Shown: positions 21,695 to 33,893 of the stretch, piece after piece
How positions within the stretch are numbered: the stretch's first letter is position 1
How the letters are laid out: each line of letters opens with the position of its first letter
Assembly (NCBI GenBank): GCA_001692895.1
Contig: KV748206.1
Location: forward strand, 1,002,662 to 1,066,661
From: Cenococcum geophilum 1.58
Taxonomy: Eukaryota; Ascomycota; Dothideomycetes; Gloniales; Gloniaceae
Reading direction: 5' to 3'
Length of the DNA stretch: 64,000 bases
Made by a program: the position numbers and the translations under genes
Notes under the pieces: model-generated
Database searches by the model: none
The model's input: only the letters and a program-made list of their open reading frames with translations
Told to the model about the DNA's origin: nothing

Positions 21695-24330
21695 ATGCCA
21701 CTAAAAGCAGCCACTACGACGCCATTGACGGCGGCAACTACGTTAAGGTCAGGGGGTGACACTAGTATAGCGGACACTGACTCGCAACAACCTATAACGG
21801 TAAAATAATTATAAGAAATAGTTAACTAGTTAATAGAGAATAATACGACACTTAAATAAAGGATTAATAGAATAGGCGCAGTAAAGGTTAAGTTACCATC
21901 AATTAAAAGATTTTTAGGGGAGAGATTAAAGCTTAAAGGATTCCTTATATAAATGCATTTTAAAGTTACGCAAGAGGGAGCAAAGCTAGCAACACCTATG
22001 GATTAAATAGCGTATATAGGGTTATTCTTATTAGGAAGGGCACTTAAATAGTTTAAGCCTTACCTTATAAAGATATAAGTAAATAGAATAATAACTACGA
22101 ACTAAGAGGTACGGTTTATGTTTTTAAGCTAGAACGGATTTATAGAGCAACTCACACAAATATTCGGAGACCTGGAGGCAGTAACCACGGTAGAAAGAAA
22201 ACTCCAAGACATTACGCAGCAAATATCAGCAATTAAGTATATAACGCAGTTTCAAACATTAGCAATATAAGTTAAGTGGAATAATAGGGCGCTTATAGCA
22301 CAGTATAAACAGGGACTTAAGGCTAAAGTCTAGGACGTAATTATTCTAATAGAAGATGTGGACACCCTAAGGGAGTTAATAGATTAAGCAATAAAGATTA
22401 ACAATAGGATCTACTAAAGGGAATAGACCAAGAGAGGTTAGGATAGAGTTCTATAGTTGTATAAGACGTAGAGTATATAATAACTAAAGTTAAGTTAGAA
22501 ACTATAGTATAGCGCAGAGCTAATAGACCTAAGTAGTACTAAAGAAGCCTATAAGAGATAAAGCAAGAAACTATGGAAACCTAGAGGTTAAGGATCTAGT
22601 AATTATAGGACTAAGGAGCAGAGGCCAAACCAGGGATCTTAGTAGTAGAAGATGTTTAGGCGGACTCTATAGTAAAGTTAATAGTTTAGAGATAGAGCTT
22701 ATATAAATTACAGAAAATAGGGTTACTTTACGAGGGATTATAAAGATGGTTAGAGTCACTATGCAATAAAGGGAACTAGACTAATAGTATGTAACACACA
22801 CGTATAGAGGGATAATAGTATACTGCAAGGAATAAAAGAGTATTTAATTAGAAGTTTTGCGTTTTGTTATAATAACGTATACTAAATTTATAAAGACGCT
22901 AAGTATAGTGTAAGCTATTGGCTATAGGAGCTAGAGTTAAGAGGACTTAAAGGAACTATAGAGTTAGATAAAGAATAAGATTAACTCTACGAGCTGGATT
23001 AAGATGTTACAGTAATATACGGATAATGATTAGCAATAATAACAATAGAGTTAGAGTACTTATTAATTAACAGCGACGAGGATAGTAAAGGAACTAACTA
23101 GGGGTATCTAAACCTTAATAATATAATAGAAGTAGAGACTAAGACCGCCACAGAGTAAGGTTTAATAATGGGTATTATAACACCGTTGGATACGGTATTT
23201 ATTGCTTTATAAGACGGAAGAAGTAATATCTAGAGACGATTAAGCAAGCAGATAATTGCTAGTGCTAGCTCACCATTTAATAAAGGCAAAAGGCCAAAGG
23301 CTTAAGATTCTTAAGACAAGATAAGAGATAACTAAGATTCTTAAAACAAGATAAGGCATACCTAAAGACCCATAACGGACGAAAACTAATAAAGTAGGGC
23401 AGCAGCTTAGTTCAAAGACATATAAATGAGCTTAGGACAAGAATTCCTAACGGCATAAGATTCTTAAGATAAGATAAGTAAGATCTAGGACTTTTAAAAC
23501 AAGATAAGGACACCAAGTAAGCCTAGTTAAACTAAGGCTGGAGCTAAGCTTAAGATAGAAGCAAGCTTAGGATTAAAGAATCCAAGGGACTAAGAATTCG
23601 GAGCGCGAATTAGGACACCCATAAATAAGAGGCAAGGAGCTTCTTTATAGATTAGAGAATCTGCAGCGTAAATAGTAATTAGCCTAGGAGACAAATATAT
23701 AGACCTAAAAGACTTACTAGGGGAACACAGTATTTAGCCTAAAGATTAAAAAGTTAATACCAAGATTAAGAAGTACAAAGACTTTAAGGATCTACTCGTA
23801 AGACGCGACGTAAAGGAAACCATAGAGGAGTTTAGAGTAAGAATTACCTCATAGTAAGAACAGAAACTAGATAATAGATCTAGTACATTAGGACGTACAA
23901 GGAATAGAGCGCTAGTATAAAGAATTACCAATAGGCCTAGAGCAGGCACACTAAGAGCTAAGTAGCTTATTAAACTAGAACAAGAAGAGGATCTAGGGAT
24001 TCCTACTAGGTTTGAAGAACAATATACTAAAGGCTGTCACAACGCAGCAATAAAGAGATATTTCCTTACGGATAAGCCGTATATACTTAAGCAGCTGTAT
24101 TAAAAGTAGTATAGGCAACGATATAATAATAAGTAGGAAGATTTTTATATATAGTTAGACGAAAAAGTTATTTAAGACTACCTAATTATAGAGAAGGCTA
24201 TAACTTACATTAAGGGAGCCTTAATTATAACATTAAAGGATCTAAAGGAGTAATTAGAGGACTAGAGAAGCAAGAGACGTATCTTAGTACCTACGAATAA
24301 AGTCGCAACGCTTAGATTAACACAAAAAAG
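21695..24330 (+). pseudogene. Element B gag and unusually long pre-protease region
   Basis: Gag starts MPLKAATTTPLTAATTLRSG, and the capsid-like part has KVKLPSIKRFLGERLKLKGF and IEQLTQIFGDLEAVTTVERK. The zinc knuckle at about 22690-22740 has all Cys/His ligands as Tyr (AYINYRK-stop-GYFTRDY). About 2 kb then separate it from the protease. This part includes DSQ(D/N)KIR repeats (23300-23515) and a basic, probably structural segment with FEEQYTKGCHNAAIKRYFLT and KGALIITLKDLKE (about 24000-24330). From gag start to protease is about 3.1 kb, which is long for a chromovirus. The function of the spacer is unknown. Confidence 0.72.
23300..23515 (+). repeat. DSQDKIR-type repeats in the G1 spacer
   Basis: Four copies of a roughly 25-bp unit GATTCTTAARACAAGATAAG encode D-S-stop(Gln)-D/N-K-I-R. 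The same repeats are in element A (about 9120-9330) and C (about 35955-36165), so they belong to the family and predate its copies. Confidence 0.7.
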
Positions 24331-24837
24331 GTTTAAACTTAAAGATAAGGATAAGCCGAGAGTTAACCCAAGACATTAAGCACATCACACACTATTGTAA
24401 ATAGCATGCGTGGATAATGCATATAACATATATAGAGCACTAAAAGACAAAAATTAGAAGTATCTAATAAGGATATATTGGATAACGAATAAGGCGAAGT
24501 ATCAAAATGCTAAGTATATATATAGTTGGCACTTAATAGAAGTTTAAGAATAAAGGGACTTAATACTTTAACTAGGAAGATTCCTTACGGAAGAATACCT
24601 AGATGGATAATAATAGTGGAAATGTCTAGAGAACACCTATCTATAGTATATTAAAGATAAAAAGCAAACTAAGTATTAGCCTAAGTTAGACTAAGTATAA
24701 ACAGGATCTAGTAGCTAGTAGTTGGGAAAAGTAGAGGCCTATAGGACCAGAGGGAGCTAGTAGTAGAGCCTCAGACCCTCAAAGGAATTTAAGGACGACA
24801 CCTAAATTTATAAGTTAAATAGTAAGATTAACAGTTT

Positions 24838-26660
24838 AAGGCACTAATAGATAGTGGAGCAATAAGGAACTACATCTCGCTAATAGCAGTCAAAAGAATG
24901 GGGTTACTACACAGATAGAAGGAACGTCCTTACCTATTAGTAACAATTTTAGGAGATCTAATAGCCTATAGAGGAGGTATTATTAATCTTAAAACAGGAC
25001 CTATTTAGTTAACTATTAAAGGGAGATAAATCAAGATATCTTTTAATATATTACCATTAGGGAATAATAAGGCAGTATTAGGAATACCTTAGTTACAGGA
25101 ATACAATCTAAAGATCGATTAGATTATAGGTTAGGTCGATATTAAGGATACTTAACGCCGTAAGATATAATAATAAGCTAAGATAATATAGTACTAAGTA
25201 GGAGCGACCTATAAAGAAACGGAAAAAGGGCTAAGCTATATACTAAAGAGATACTATAAGTATAGCAAGAAACTATAGTCACCTAAGAGTAAAAAGCTGT
25301 TAGAGTATATAGTATAGGACTATAAGATAGAATTAGAACCAGGAATAAGTTTAAGGTTCTTTCCAATCTATAAGCTTACCAAAGAAGAAGGTAGAGCATT
25401 AAAAGAGTTTATCTAAGAAAACTTATAAAAGGGATATATTAGACCATCGCAGTTATTAGCGGGTTATCCAGTACTGTTCGTACTAAAGAAAAATGGCAAA
25501 CTAAGGCTGTATATCGACTATAGATAGTTAAACAGCATTACTAGAAAGGATAGGTATCCTTTACCCTTAATTAGCGAAATCTAAAATAGGATAGGCAATA
25601 CGCAAATCTTTACAAAGATAGATCTAAGATAGGCGTACCATTAGATTAGAATTAAGGAAGGCAACAAATAAAAGGCAGCCTTTAGGTTAAAGGAAGGACT
25701 ATATAAACCATTAGTTATGCAATTTAGGCTTATAAACGCACCAGTAACGTTCTAGAAGCGTATTAACAATGTATTAAGAGAATACTTAAATGAATTTGTT
25801 ATAGTATACCTTAACGACATTATTATCTACTTAATAACTAAGGAAGAACACGGGGAATACGTTAAATAGGTCTTAAGGAGACTATAGGAAGAATAGATAC
25901 TAATAGCAATCAAGAAATATAAGTTCTTTATAAGGAAGACTAATTTTGTTAGATTTATTATTAAACTAGGCTAACTTAGTATAGATCTAAAGATGATTAA
26001 GGCTATAGTGAATTAGTAAAAACCGGAAAACGTTACGCAGTTAAGATCGTTTTTAGGGTTTTATAATTACTGCAGAAGGTTTATAGCGCAGTGGTTAAAA
26101 GATATTAAACTACTTACGCGGTTAATAAAGAAAGAAGAACTATAAGTATAGGGAGAGGAACAGTAGGGACTCTTTAAGAAGATTAAAGAGTTATTTACCT
26201 AGGAGCTAGTTCTTAAAATCTATTAACTAGGACTAGAGACGGTTGTAGAAACAGATGTATTAGACTTTATACTAGGGGCATATTTTATATAAAAGTATCC
26301 AGATAGATAGTATCTAGTGGCATATTACAGTCAGAAGATAACACTATTAAAGTTAAACTATAACATCTATAATAAGGAGTTATTAGGTATAGTTGCAGTA
26401 CTAAAGGAATAGAGAGCATTCTTATAAGGCATAGAGAAACTATTTATAGTTAAAATAGATTATAAGAACCTAATAGGATTCCTAATAACAAAGGAACTTA
26501 ACTAAAGATAGGTTAAATAGGCAGAGATGCTTATAGAATACCATTTCGAAATTTAGTATACTAAGGGTATAGAGAATACACGAGCAGATACTCTAAGCAG
26601 AAAGACTAAATTATAAAACGATAATAAGCTATTAGGGGCTTTACTGTAAAAAGACATAAA
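24838..26660 (+). pseudogene. Element B protease, reverse transcriptase and RNase H
   Basis: The retropepsin is well kept (FKALIDSGAIRNYISL at 24835-24880; the D-S-G triad is present). RT runs from about 25330 to 25960 and includes [31 protein letters not shown] and the active site VIVYLNDIIIYL (about 25798), where the first Asp of YLDD is Asn. RNase H at about 26220-26600 has TDVLDFILGAYF and NIYNKELLGIVAV. In-frame stops are almost all TAG in place of Gln or Trp. The enzyme is therefore inactive, though no large indel is visible. Confidence 0.85.
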
Positions 26661-26869
26661 TAGATTAATTAGGTATAATTATCCAAAGATTACAGCAACT
26701 TAAGAGAGTAAGTTAGAAAAAGTCTATGAGATACTAGAAAGCTTTTAGGCATAAAGAATTCTAGAAGTATAACTAGAAGATCTATAGTTAGATATATATA
26801 AAAATTAAAAGGTAAAGTATATCCTAAAAAGTATAGCAAAGGAGTTTATAGAAGACTTCTATAAGGGAC

Positions 26870-28085
26870 TAACTTAAAGACATAACGGAGCTATAGGCTT
26901 AGTGTTAAGACTCTAAAAGGAGTATATTATTGACAAAATCTAAAGGATAGCCAGGAAGGTTACTAAGGAGTATCTAAATTACTAAAGGAATAAACTAATA
27001 AGGCATAAGCCGTATAGAGGGCTATAACCTATTAAAATACCAAAGAGACTATAGGAGGTTATATTGTAGGACTTTATTATTAAGTTACTAAAGTTAAGAG
27101 ATCCTATCACCGGATAAGATTATAACGTAATCTTAGTAATAGTAGATAAGCTTATAAAGTGGGGATACTTTATAGCATATACGGAAGAAATCTTAGCGGA
27201 AAATATCGCTAAAATCTATGTTAAAGAAGTATTTATAAGACATAGAGTACTAAGTAAAATCATATTAGATAGAGATCTAAGATTTATAGTAGCATTTTAG
27301 GAGGTATTCTTAGCGGAGTAAGGAGTTTAAGCAGTAACTTTTACCGCATATTATCCACAGACAGACGGTTAAACGGAAAGATTAAACTAGACACTAGAGC
27401 AGTATCTAAGGCATTATATCAATCACGCATAGAATAATTGGGTATTGCTATTACTAGTTATATAGTTTGTATATAATATAACACCATAAGAAGGAATAGG
27501 TACGTCACTATTTAAGGTAAATTATGGATATAAGCCAAGAACATTATTATCGCTATATTAAGTAAAGAAAATAAGTAGCAGAGCTAAGTAAAGAATAAAG
27601 ACTTTAATAAATCTTTATGCAAACCTTATAGAAACAGCTAAGGTAGTATAGCAAAGAATGAAAAAATACTATAATGCTAAGAGATCTAAGGGACTAGATC
27701 TTAAGGAGGGAGATAAAGTATAGCTACTATACAAAAATTTTAAAAGTCAACGACTAAGTAAGAAGTTGGACTATATTAGACTAGGACCTTTTAGAGTTAT
27801 ATAGGGGGTTTTACCGGTTATATTTAAGTTAAACCTACCAGCCAAAATAAAGATCTACCCTATATAGCACATTGCGATACTAGAGCCAGTATATAGGAAT
27901 ATTAAGCCACCGGTTTATAAAGCAGATATATATAGAGGATAGGAAGAAGACAAATAGCAAGTTTTAAGGATTATTAGTTATAAGGACATTAACAATAAAA
28001 CATAGTATAAGGTTAAGTAGATAGGCTATATTAAGACTACCTAGGAGCTACTAGAGAATTTAAAAAATGCTATAGGAAAGGTACA
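26870..28085 (+). pseudogene. Element B integrase with C-terminal chromodomain
   Basis: The zinc-binding part precedes LRDPITG-stop-DYNVILVIV (about 27095). The DDE core is preserved at all three acidic positions: DFI upstream, ILDRDLRFI (about 27270) and QTDG-stop-TERLN (about 27360). The C-terminus, about 27955-28080, reads VLRIISYKDINNKT-stop-YKVK then IGYIKTT-stop-ELLENL, the core of a chromodomain. In chromoviruses this module steers insertion to heterochromatin, which fits the nesting seen here. Stops are TAG at Trp or Gln codons. Confidence 0.85.
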
Positions 28086-28813
28086 GGAGTATTAGAAGAG
28101 AAAAGGTCAGGTAATATTAATAAAGGGGAATTACTAAAGAACGAGTCACCTAAGGGGGACCTAGGAAGAGCGACTGCTAAACTACTTAGAGTTATTCCCT
28201 TTATTACAGGAGGAGAGCCAGCTTTCTTATTACCCAGTTCCTAAAGACCTTGTTCTATAAGTTTTTACTCCTTAAAATAAACCTTCTTACGAACCTTCTT
28301 AAGGCGAAGTAATTAAGTAAATGCCGCGATATAAGTATCTAGGGCCTTCTGTTCCGCATTACAAGAACGTTCTAATTTAGCAAGGGCTTAAGATAGTTTA
28401 CTATCTAGCTGCGCAGTAGCAGATTAAATATAAGACCCTAAGATAAATTAATTAAGGAACCAGACGACTATTAAGAGTAATAGGTCGCGCACATTTAGTA
28501 TTAGAGGTAGAGTAAACGTCACAGGACAAATAAATATTCACTTTAGTGCACTTTAAGCAAGAGGACGGTTATTGGGAGGAAGGACCCGCCAACGTAATAT
28601 AGACTAACCCCTCTTTTGTATAACGAGAACACAGAAACAGTATAATCTTACTAAGAGATAATATCACAGCAATAGTATGGGCATGATGTTGGGCGTATAA
28701 AGAAGAAATTGCTTTAGGTATAATAAGTAACAATATTAACCAAATTAATTAGACGGATATTATACCTCTAGTAAATAACTTAGAGATATTTCAAATCTTC
28801 AAGGATAAAGATA
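28086..28813 (+). pseudogene. G1 post-chromodomain open region (unknown protein)
   Basis: Beyond the chromodomain the same frame can be followed for about 240 codons with only RIP-type stops: RTSHLRGT-stop-EERLLNYLEL, PVPKDLVL, then from an ATG at 28321 MPRYKYLGPSVPHYKNVLI, KIVYYLAA and RAHLVLEVE-stop-TS, ending with LGIISNNINQIN. Corresponding sequence is present in A (30340-31073) and C (49030-49740). It could be a C-terminal extension of pol or a separate third ORF. I do not recognise a domain. Confidence 0.55.
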
Positions 28814-28829
28814 AAGAGGAGGGAGATGG
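28814..28829 (+). other. Element B polypurine tract
   Basis: The purine run AAGAGGAGGGAGATGG directly precedes the 3' LTR that starts TGTTACGG at 28830. This is the expected primer for plus-strand DNA synthesis. Confidence 0.8.
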
Positions 28830-29255
28830 TGTTACGGACGCTTTAAGTACAATATTATAACTACTAGGAAAGGAGTTAGAAGAAGCTAGTTGGTTAATTT
28901 AGGCACGGTCTAGAATGGAACCGGTAGAACTATGTAATAAGAAATGGTAACTAAGGTTATATAATATGCTATGTATTAAATAAGAGGAACGAGAGGAACT
29001 TACGTACCTTATATATAAGACGTATATCACGTATAAGAAGGATTTTATAGGAGTACAGTTATGTATTTAAGGACCCTCGGTCCCTACCTAGATAGTTCCT
29101 TCCTTATAGTAATTCTCAAAATATAATTGGAGTTAATCTATTAGGCAACCACTCCACTAGTTATTATTACGTTATTGACTACTATCTTTGCATTTCCTAT
29201 ACACCTAGCCTATTAACAGAACCCATCGTAGTTCCTACTATAAGGTTCCGTTATA
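28830..29255 (+). repeat. Element B 3' LTR
   Basis: This 426-bp LTR is the least mutated at its start: the ancestral TGTTACGGACGC is preserved. It ends GTTATA and is followed by the target duplication CCTAT. Confidence 0.93.
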
Positions 29256-31090
29256 CCTATAAAACATAAGCTATATAGAGGGCTACAACCTATTAAAATA
29301 CCAGAAAGACTATGGGAGGTTATATTATAGAACTTTATTATAAAGTTGCTAAAATTAAGAGATCCTATTACCGGGCAAGATTATAACGTAATTTTAGTAA
29401 TAGTAGACAAGCTAATAAAGTGGGGATACTTTATAGTATATACGGAAGAAATCTTAGCGAAAGATATTGCTAGAATTTACGTTAAAGAAGTATTTATAAG
29501 ATATAGAGCACTAAGTAAAATTATATTAGATAGAGATTTAAGATTTATAGCAGCATTTTAAAAGGTATTTTTAGCGGAATAAGAAGTTTAAGCAGCAACT
29601 TCTACTATATATTATCCGCAGACAGACGGTTAAACGGAAAGATTAAATTAGACACTAGAGTAGTATTTAAGATATTATATTAATTATGCATAGAATAATT
29701 AGGCATTATTATTACTAGTTATACAGTTTATATATAACGCGACACCTTAAGAAGGAATGGGAACATTACTATTTAAGGCGAATTATAGGTATAAGCTAAA
29801 AACATCGCTATCGCTATAATAAGTAAAGAAAGTAAGTAGTATAGCTAAGTATAGAATAGAGATACTAATAAATCTTTATATAAACCTTACGGAAATAGTA
29901 AAGGTAGTATAGTAAAGAATGAAAAAGTATTATAACGCTAAGAGATCTAAGGGACCAGATCTTAAGGAGGGGGATAAAGTGTAGCTACTATATAAATTTT
30001 TTAAGAGTTAACAACTAAGTAAAAAATTAAACTATATTAGACTAGGACCTTTTAAAATTATAGAGAGGATTTTACTAGTTATGTTTAAGTTAAACCTATT
30101 AGCCAAAATAAAGATCTACCCTATACAGTATATTGTAATATTAGAGCTAGTATACGAAAATATTAAGCCACTAGTCTATAAGGCAGACATATATAGAGGA
30201 CAAAAAGAAGATAAATAGTAAGTTTTAAAAATTGTTAGTTATAAGGACGTTAATAATAAAATATAGTATAAGGTTAAGTAAATAGGCTATAATAAAACTA
30301 CCTAAAAACCACTAGAAAATTTAAAAAATGCTATAGAAAAAGTACAGGAGTATTAGAAGAAAAGAGGTTAGGTAGCATTAATAAAGAAAGATTACTAAAG
30401 AATAAGTTACCTAAGGGGGACCTAAAAAGAGCGACTGCTAAATTACTTAAAGTTATTTCCTTCCCTGTTAAAAGAGAATCTATTCTTTTATTACTAAGTT
30501 CCTATAAACCTTATTCTATAAATTTCTACTCCTTAAAACGAACCTTCTTATAAACTTTCTTAAGATAAAGTAGGCGAGTAGATATAGCAATCTAGGATTT
30601 TAGGGCCTTCTACTTTATATTATAAAAACGTTCTAAATTAGCCAGGGCTTAAGTTAGCTTACTATTAAGCTTTACAGCGGCGGATTAAATATAAGACCCT
30701 ATAACAAATTACTTAGGGAACTTAAAGACTATTAAGAGTTATAGAATGCGTATATTTAGCGTTAAACGCAAAGCGAACGTCATAGGATAATTAAATATTC
30801 GCTTTAGTGCACTCTAAATAAAAGGACGGTTGCTAAAAATATAGACTTATTAACGTAATATAAACTAACCCCTCTTTCGCATAATAAGAACACGGAGATA
30901 GTATAATCTTACTAAGCGATAATATAGCAGCAATAGTGTGAGTATAACATTACGCTTATAAAGAAGAAGGTGCTTTAGGTATAATAAGTAATAATATTAA
31001 CTAAGTTAATTAGATGGATATTACACCTCTAGTAAACAACTTAGAGATGCTAAGAATCTTTAAGGACGAAAATAAAAAGGAGGGAGATAG
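29256..31090 (+). pseudogene. Element A integrase, chromodomain and extension
   Basis: This resumes A after B. A 71-codon open stretch (29346-29561) is the integrase core: MLKLRDPITGQDYNVILVIV to ILDRDLRFIAAF, with the first two parts of the DDE core. TERLN follows at about 29635 and keeps the Glu. The chromodomain is at about 30195-30335 and the unassigned post-chromodomain region reaches 31073. A polypurine tract, AAAAGGAGGGAGATAG, abuts the 3' LTR. Confidence 0.8.
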
Positions 31091-31510
31091 TATTACAGAC
31101 GCTTTAAGTACAATGTTATAACTACTTAGAGAAGAGTTAAAAGAAGCTAATTAGTTAATAAAAGCACGGTCTAGTATAAAGCCGGTAGAACTATATAATA
31201 AAGAGTGGTAAGCGAGTTATATAATATTATACGCAGTATATATAGTGTATAAACGGAATGTACGTATAATATATATAACACGTACCTTACGTATAAGGAC
31301 AGTTTCTTAGGAGTACGGATATATATTTAAAGGACTATAGTTCCTACCTAGATAGTTCCTTTCCTTATAGTAATTCTTAGAATATAATTAGAGTTAATCT
31401 GTTAGGCAACCACTTCACTAGTTATTATTACGTTATTAACTTCTTACATTACCTATATACCTAGCCTATTAACAAGTCTACCGTAGTTCTTGCTATAAGG
31501 CTCTATTATA
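31091..31510 (+). repeat. Element A 3' LTR
   Basis: This 420-bp LTR pairs with 7057-7476 by length and by shared changes such as the GTTCTTRCTATAAGGCT tail. It starts TATTACAGACGC and ends CTATTATA. Confidence 0.88.
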
Positions 31511-31736
31511 CCTTTATAATAGAGACCCTATAGAGAACTACTAGATAGGTCGCAGAGATATTATAAGGAGGCGGCGATCTTAAGGATCTTATAAAATACT
31601 TTAACCGTTATAGGTTACTCTGGCTTAAGCAATATATAAAGAGTATACTATAGCATCTTAAGCGCTGCGTTAAGGATTTCCTTACCCTCTATTGGCTACT
31701 ATATAAAACGGTATAATATACGGTAGCAACTATATA
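31511..31736 (+). pseudogene. G2 fragment between protease and RT
   Basis: This is the native G2 sequence that resumes after element A. It reads, with RIP-type stops, DLKDLIKYFNRYRLLWLKQY and VKDFLTLYWLLY. I do not recognise a domain. It ends with CGGTAGCAACTATATA (31721-31736), the target repeat of the LINE-like insert. Confidence 0.5.
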
Positions 31737-32755
31737 GTAGTAGTTCTTTAATTAACGTCTAATACGGATCCTATCTTAGCCCACGCAGACTACTCCGTCA
31801 CAGGGGGGAAAACTTGTAATTTACATGAAGAAAACCCTGCAGTTAGGGGAGGAAAAACCCTATGAGCAGCCTCAGTAGGATAAAAAACCCCGATTTGCCA
31901 TGTTTGTATATAGCAGCGGCCCTACGGGCCTACTGCACGTCCTCCTCCTTAGATGTTTTAAACTCCTTGGGAACCACTGCTTCCTTCTCTAGCTTATTAA
32001 AGCTAGGGTTTACTACGTCCCAGCTAGGCCTTGCTAATCGATTGCTGTATCTTATTATCTCTTTATATCCCATATCTTGCCCATCCCCTATATGCTATCT
32101 CTTATGTAAACCACTGCCATATACGCCTTGCCTCTCCCCCCCTAAAGCCATCGAAGGTATAAGGGGGATTCATCCGTTCTAACTACCGTAATACTAATAA
32201 GCGAGCGGGATATTATATTATTTGGGTATCTTTTATACCTAGGCCCTAGCTAGGCCCTCTCTAAGGGTCACTACTCCGTTAAAAGGAGATAGGGAAAACC
32301 GTGGGTCGCAATCTAAGCTGCTAGGTAGTATTTAGTAGTTGAAAATGGCGAGTGACCGCATGCTCCGCGGGCGACTGCCCTAGGGGTTAGGAGGGGCCGT
32401 ATATTTACTTATTCGTTCGTTCGCTTATACGCTCATTCGTCCGTTAATATAAGGTCGTTAATACTTTCCATTAGGGGCTAGGGGATACTTTTAAAAGCTG
32501 TTTATCCACGTTGGATTCTACAGGTGCTTAGTAGGAGAACTAGTGGCTGTATTATGAAGGGGTACCGTTAGTAGTGGTTTTTGAGATCTCACCATCCCAT
32601 ATAAAAACTTTTTACTACGCCCCACGACGCACATAACCACTAGGTCCTACTTGCACGCGCTATACAACGTCTCTACGTTGGCTCTAGGTCTGAACTTCGA
32701 AGACCTAGGTTTGTAGCCGTCACCACGTACAGGTGCAGAATCCGTTTTCGACGGC
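31737..32755. mobile_element. LINE-like or unclassified insertion with 16-bp target repeat
   Basis: A 1019-bp segment is bracketed by perfect 16-bp direct repeats CGGTAGCAACTATATA (31721-31736 and 32756-32771) and interrupts the G2 pol. It is less AT-rich than its surroundings. A target duplication of this length suggests target-primed retrotransposition (a truncated LINE or SINE). The plus-strand 106-codon frame at 31862-32182 and the minus-strand string RLARPSWDVVNPSFNKLEKE near 32040-31985 are not recognisable. About 32225-32735 is related to 62895-63480. Orientation is undecided. Confidence 0.6.
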
Positions 32756-33893
32756 CGGTAGCAACTATATATAAGTAACTACTATAGCGCACGACGCTGC
32801 CTATAAGTATTTTAAGGGAGCTCCGGGACCTACCTAATAATAATATAGAGGATAAACGCGACCCTAATTTATTAAATATTTTAGCAGGCCTAAGGGATTT
32901 ACTAAGGGTATTTTCGGGTAAAAGAGCTAAAGTCCTATTATAGAACTTAGAGTATAATTATATAATTAATCTAAAAGAAGGTAAATAACTACTAAACCTT
33001 CCTATTTACAACCTCTCTTATAAAGAGCTTAAGATCCTATAGAAGTACCTTAATAGTTTACTAAAAAAGGGGTGGATTCGGCCTAGTAAGTCGCCAATAG
33101 GTATACTAATTCTCTTTATCCTAAAACCAGATAAAACTATAAGGCTATACGTAGACTATTACGGTCTTAATAAGATTATAATTAAAAACCGTTACCCACT
33201 ACTACTAGTTAGTAAAATACTGGATTAACTATCTAGGGTAAAGATCTTCACAAAGCTAGATCTATAAGACGCCTATTATAGGCTCCGTATTAAAAAAGGG
33301 GATAAATAGAAGACCGCTTTTAAGACCTAATACGGCTACTTTAAGTATTTAGTAATGCCTTTTAGGCTAGCTAATACGCCTATAATATTCTAATTGTATA
33401 TTTATAGAGCCTTAAGGGGACTAGTTAACCGCATATACGTTATCTATTTAGATAATATCTTAATCTATTTAGAAGATAAGAATTAACACAAGTAATACAT
33501 CTGTAAAGTGCTAGAACGTTTAGATAATTAGGGCCTCTACGCTAAGGCGTTAAAGTATATCTTTAATACTAAGCAGGTTAAGTTTCTAGGTTATATTATA
33601 ACGCCTATAGGTATAGTTATGGACCTAGTACGGGTGTAGATAATTTAGGAGTAGCTAAAGCTAGAGAGCTATTAAAATGTTTAAGTATTCCTAGGCTTTA
33701 CCAATTTCTATAGGCGCTTTATTTATAACTACTTAGACGTTACCTAATACCTATTTAACTATATTATAGAAGCTTCCTAAAACCTAACCTAAGGAGCAAA
33801 AAGCTTAAAGGCGGTAAGGAAGAAAACTAAAAAGGGACTAACTAAATAGTATAAGCTATAGTTATGGCCTAGAAAGGTTTAGGAGGCCTTTTA
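32756..33893 (+). pseudogene. G2 reverse transcriptase
   Basis: The Gypsy RT domain is easily read: LKILQ-like region, KKGWIRPSKSPIGILILFIL (about 33070), IRLYVDYYGLNKIIIKNRYP (about 33145), KTAFKT-stop-YGYFKYLVMPF (about 33315) and the active site YVIYLDNILIYL (about 33435), where the second Asp of YLDD is Asn. Then comes VKFLGYIITPIGIVMD (about 33570) and the connection to RNase H. The frame is cut at 33893 by element C, whose target duplication TTTTA is 33889-33893. It continues at 50175. Confidence 0.88.

Larger units (their letters stand above)
21235..29255 (+). mobile_element. Gypsy element B (G1 family), structurally complete chromovirus
   Basis: It is 8021 bp, with equal 426-bp LTRs (21235-21660 and 28830-29255) and a perfect target duplication CCTAT (21230-21234 and 29256-29260) inside the integrase of element A. 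It has no internal insertion, so it serves as the reference copy of the family: gag from ATG 21695, a long gag-protease spacer, PR, RT, RNase H, integrase, chromodomain and a further open stretch before the polypurine tract. It is RIP-mutated but less so than A and C. Confidence 0.94.
7057..31510 (+). mobile_element. Gypsy element A (G1 family), with two nested insertions
   Basis: The element is bounded by 420-bp LTRs (7057-7476 and 31091-31510). Native parts are 7057-10245, 18659-21234 and 29256-31510; together they give the same gag-PR-RT-RH-IN-chromodomain order as its sister B. A DNA transposon (10246-18658) sits in the gag-PR spacer and element B (21235-29255) sits at the start of integrase. 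The flanking pentamers TCTAT (7052-7056) and CCTTT (31511-31515) agree at only three of five positions, so the target duplication is decayed or the ends are not original. Confidence 0.87.
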
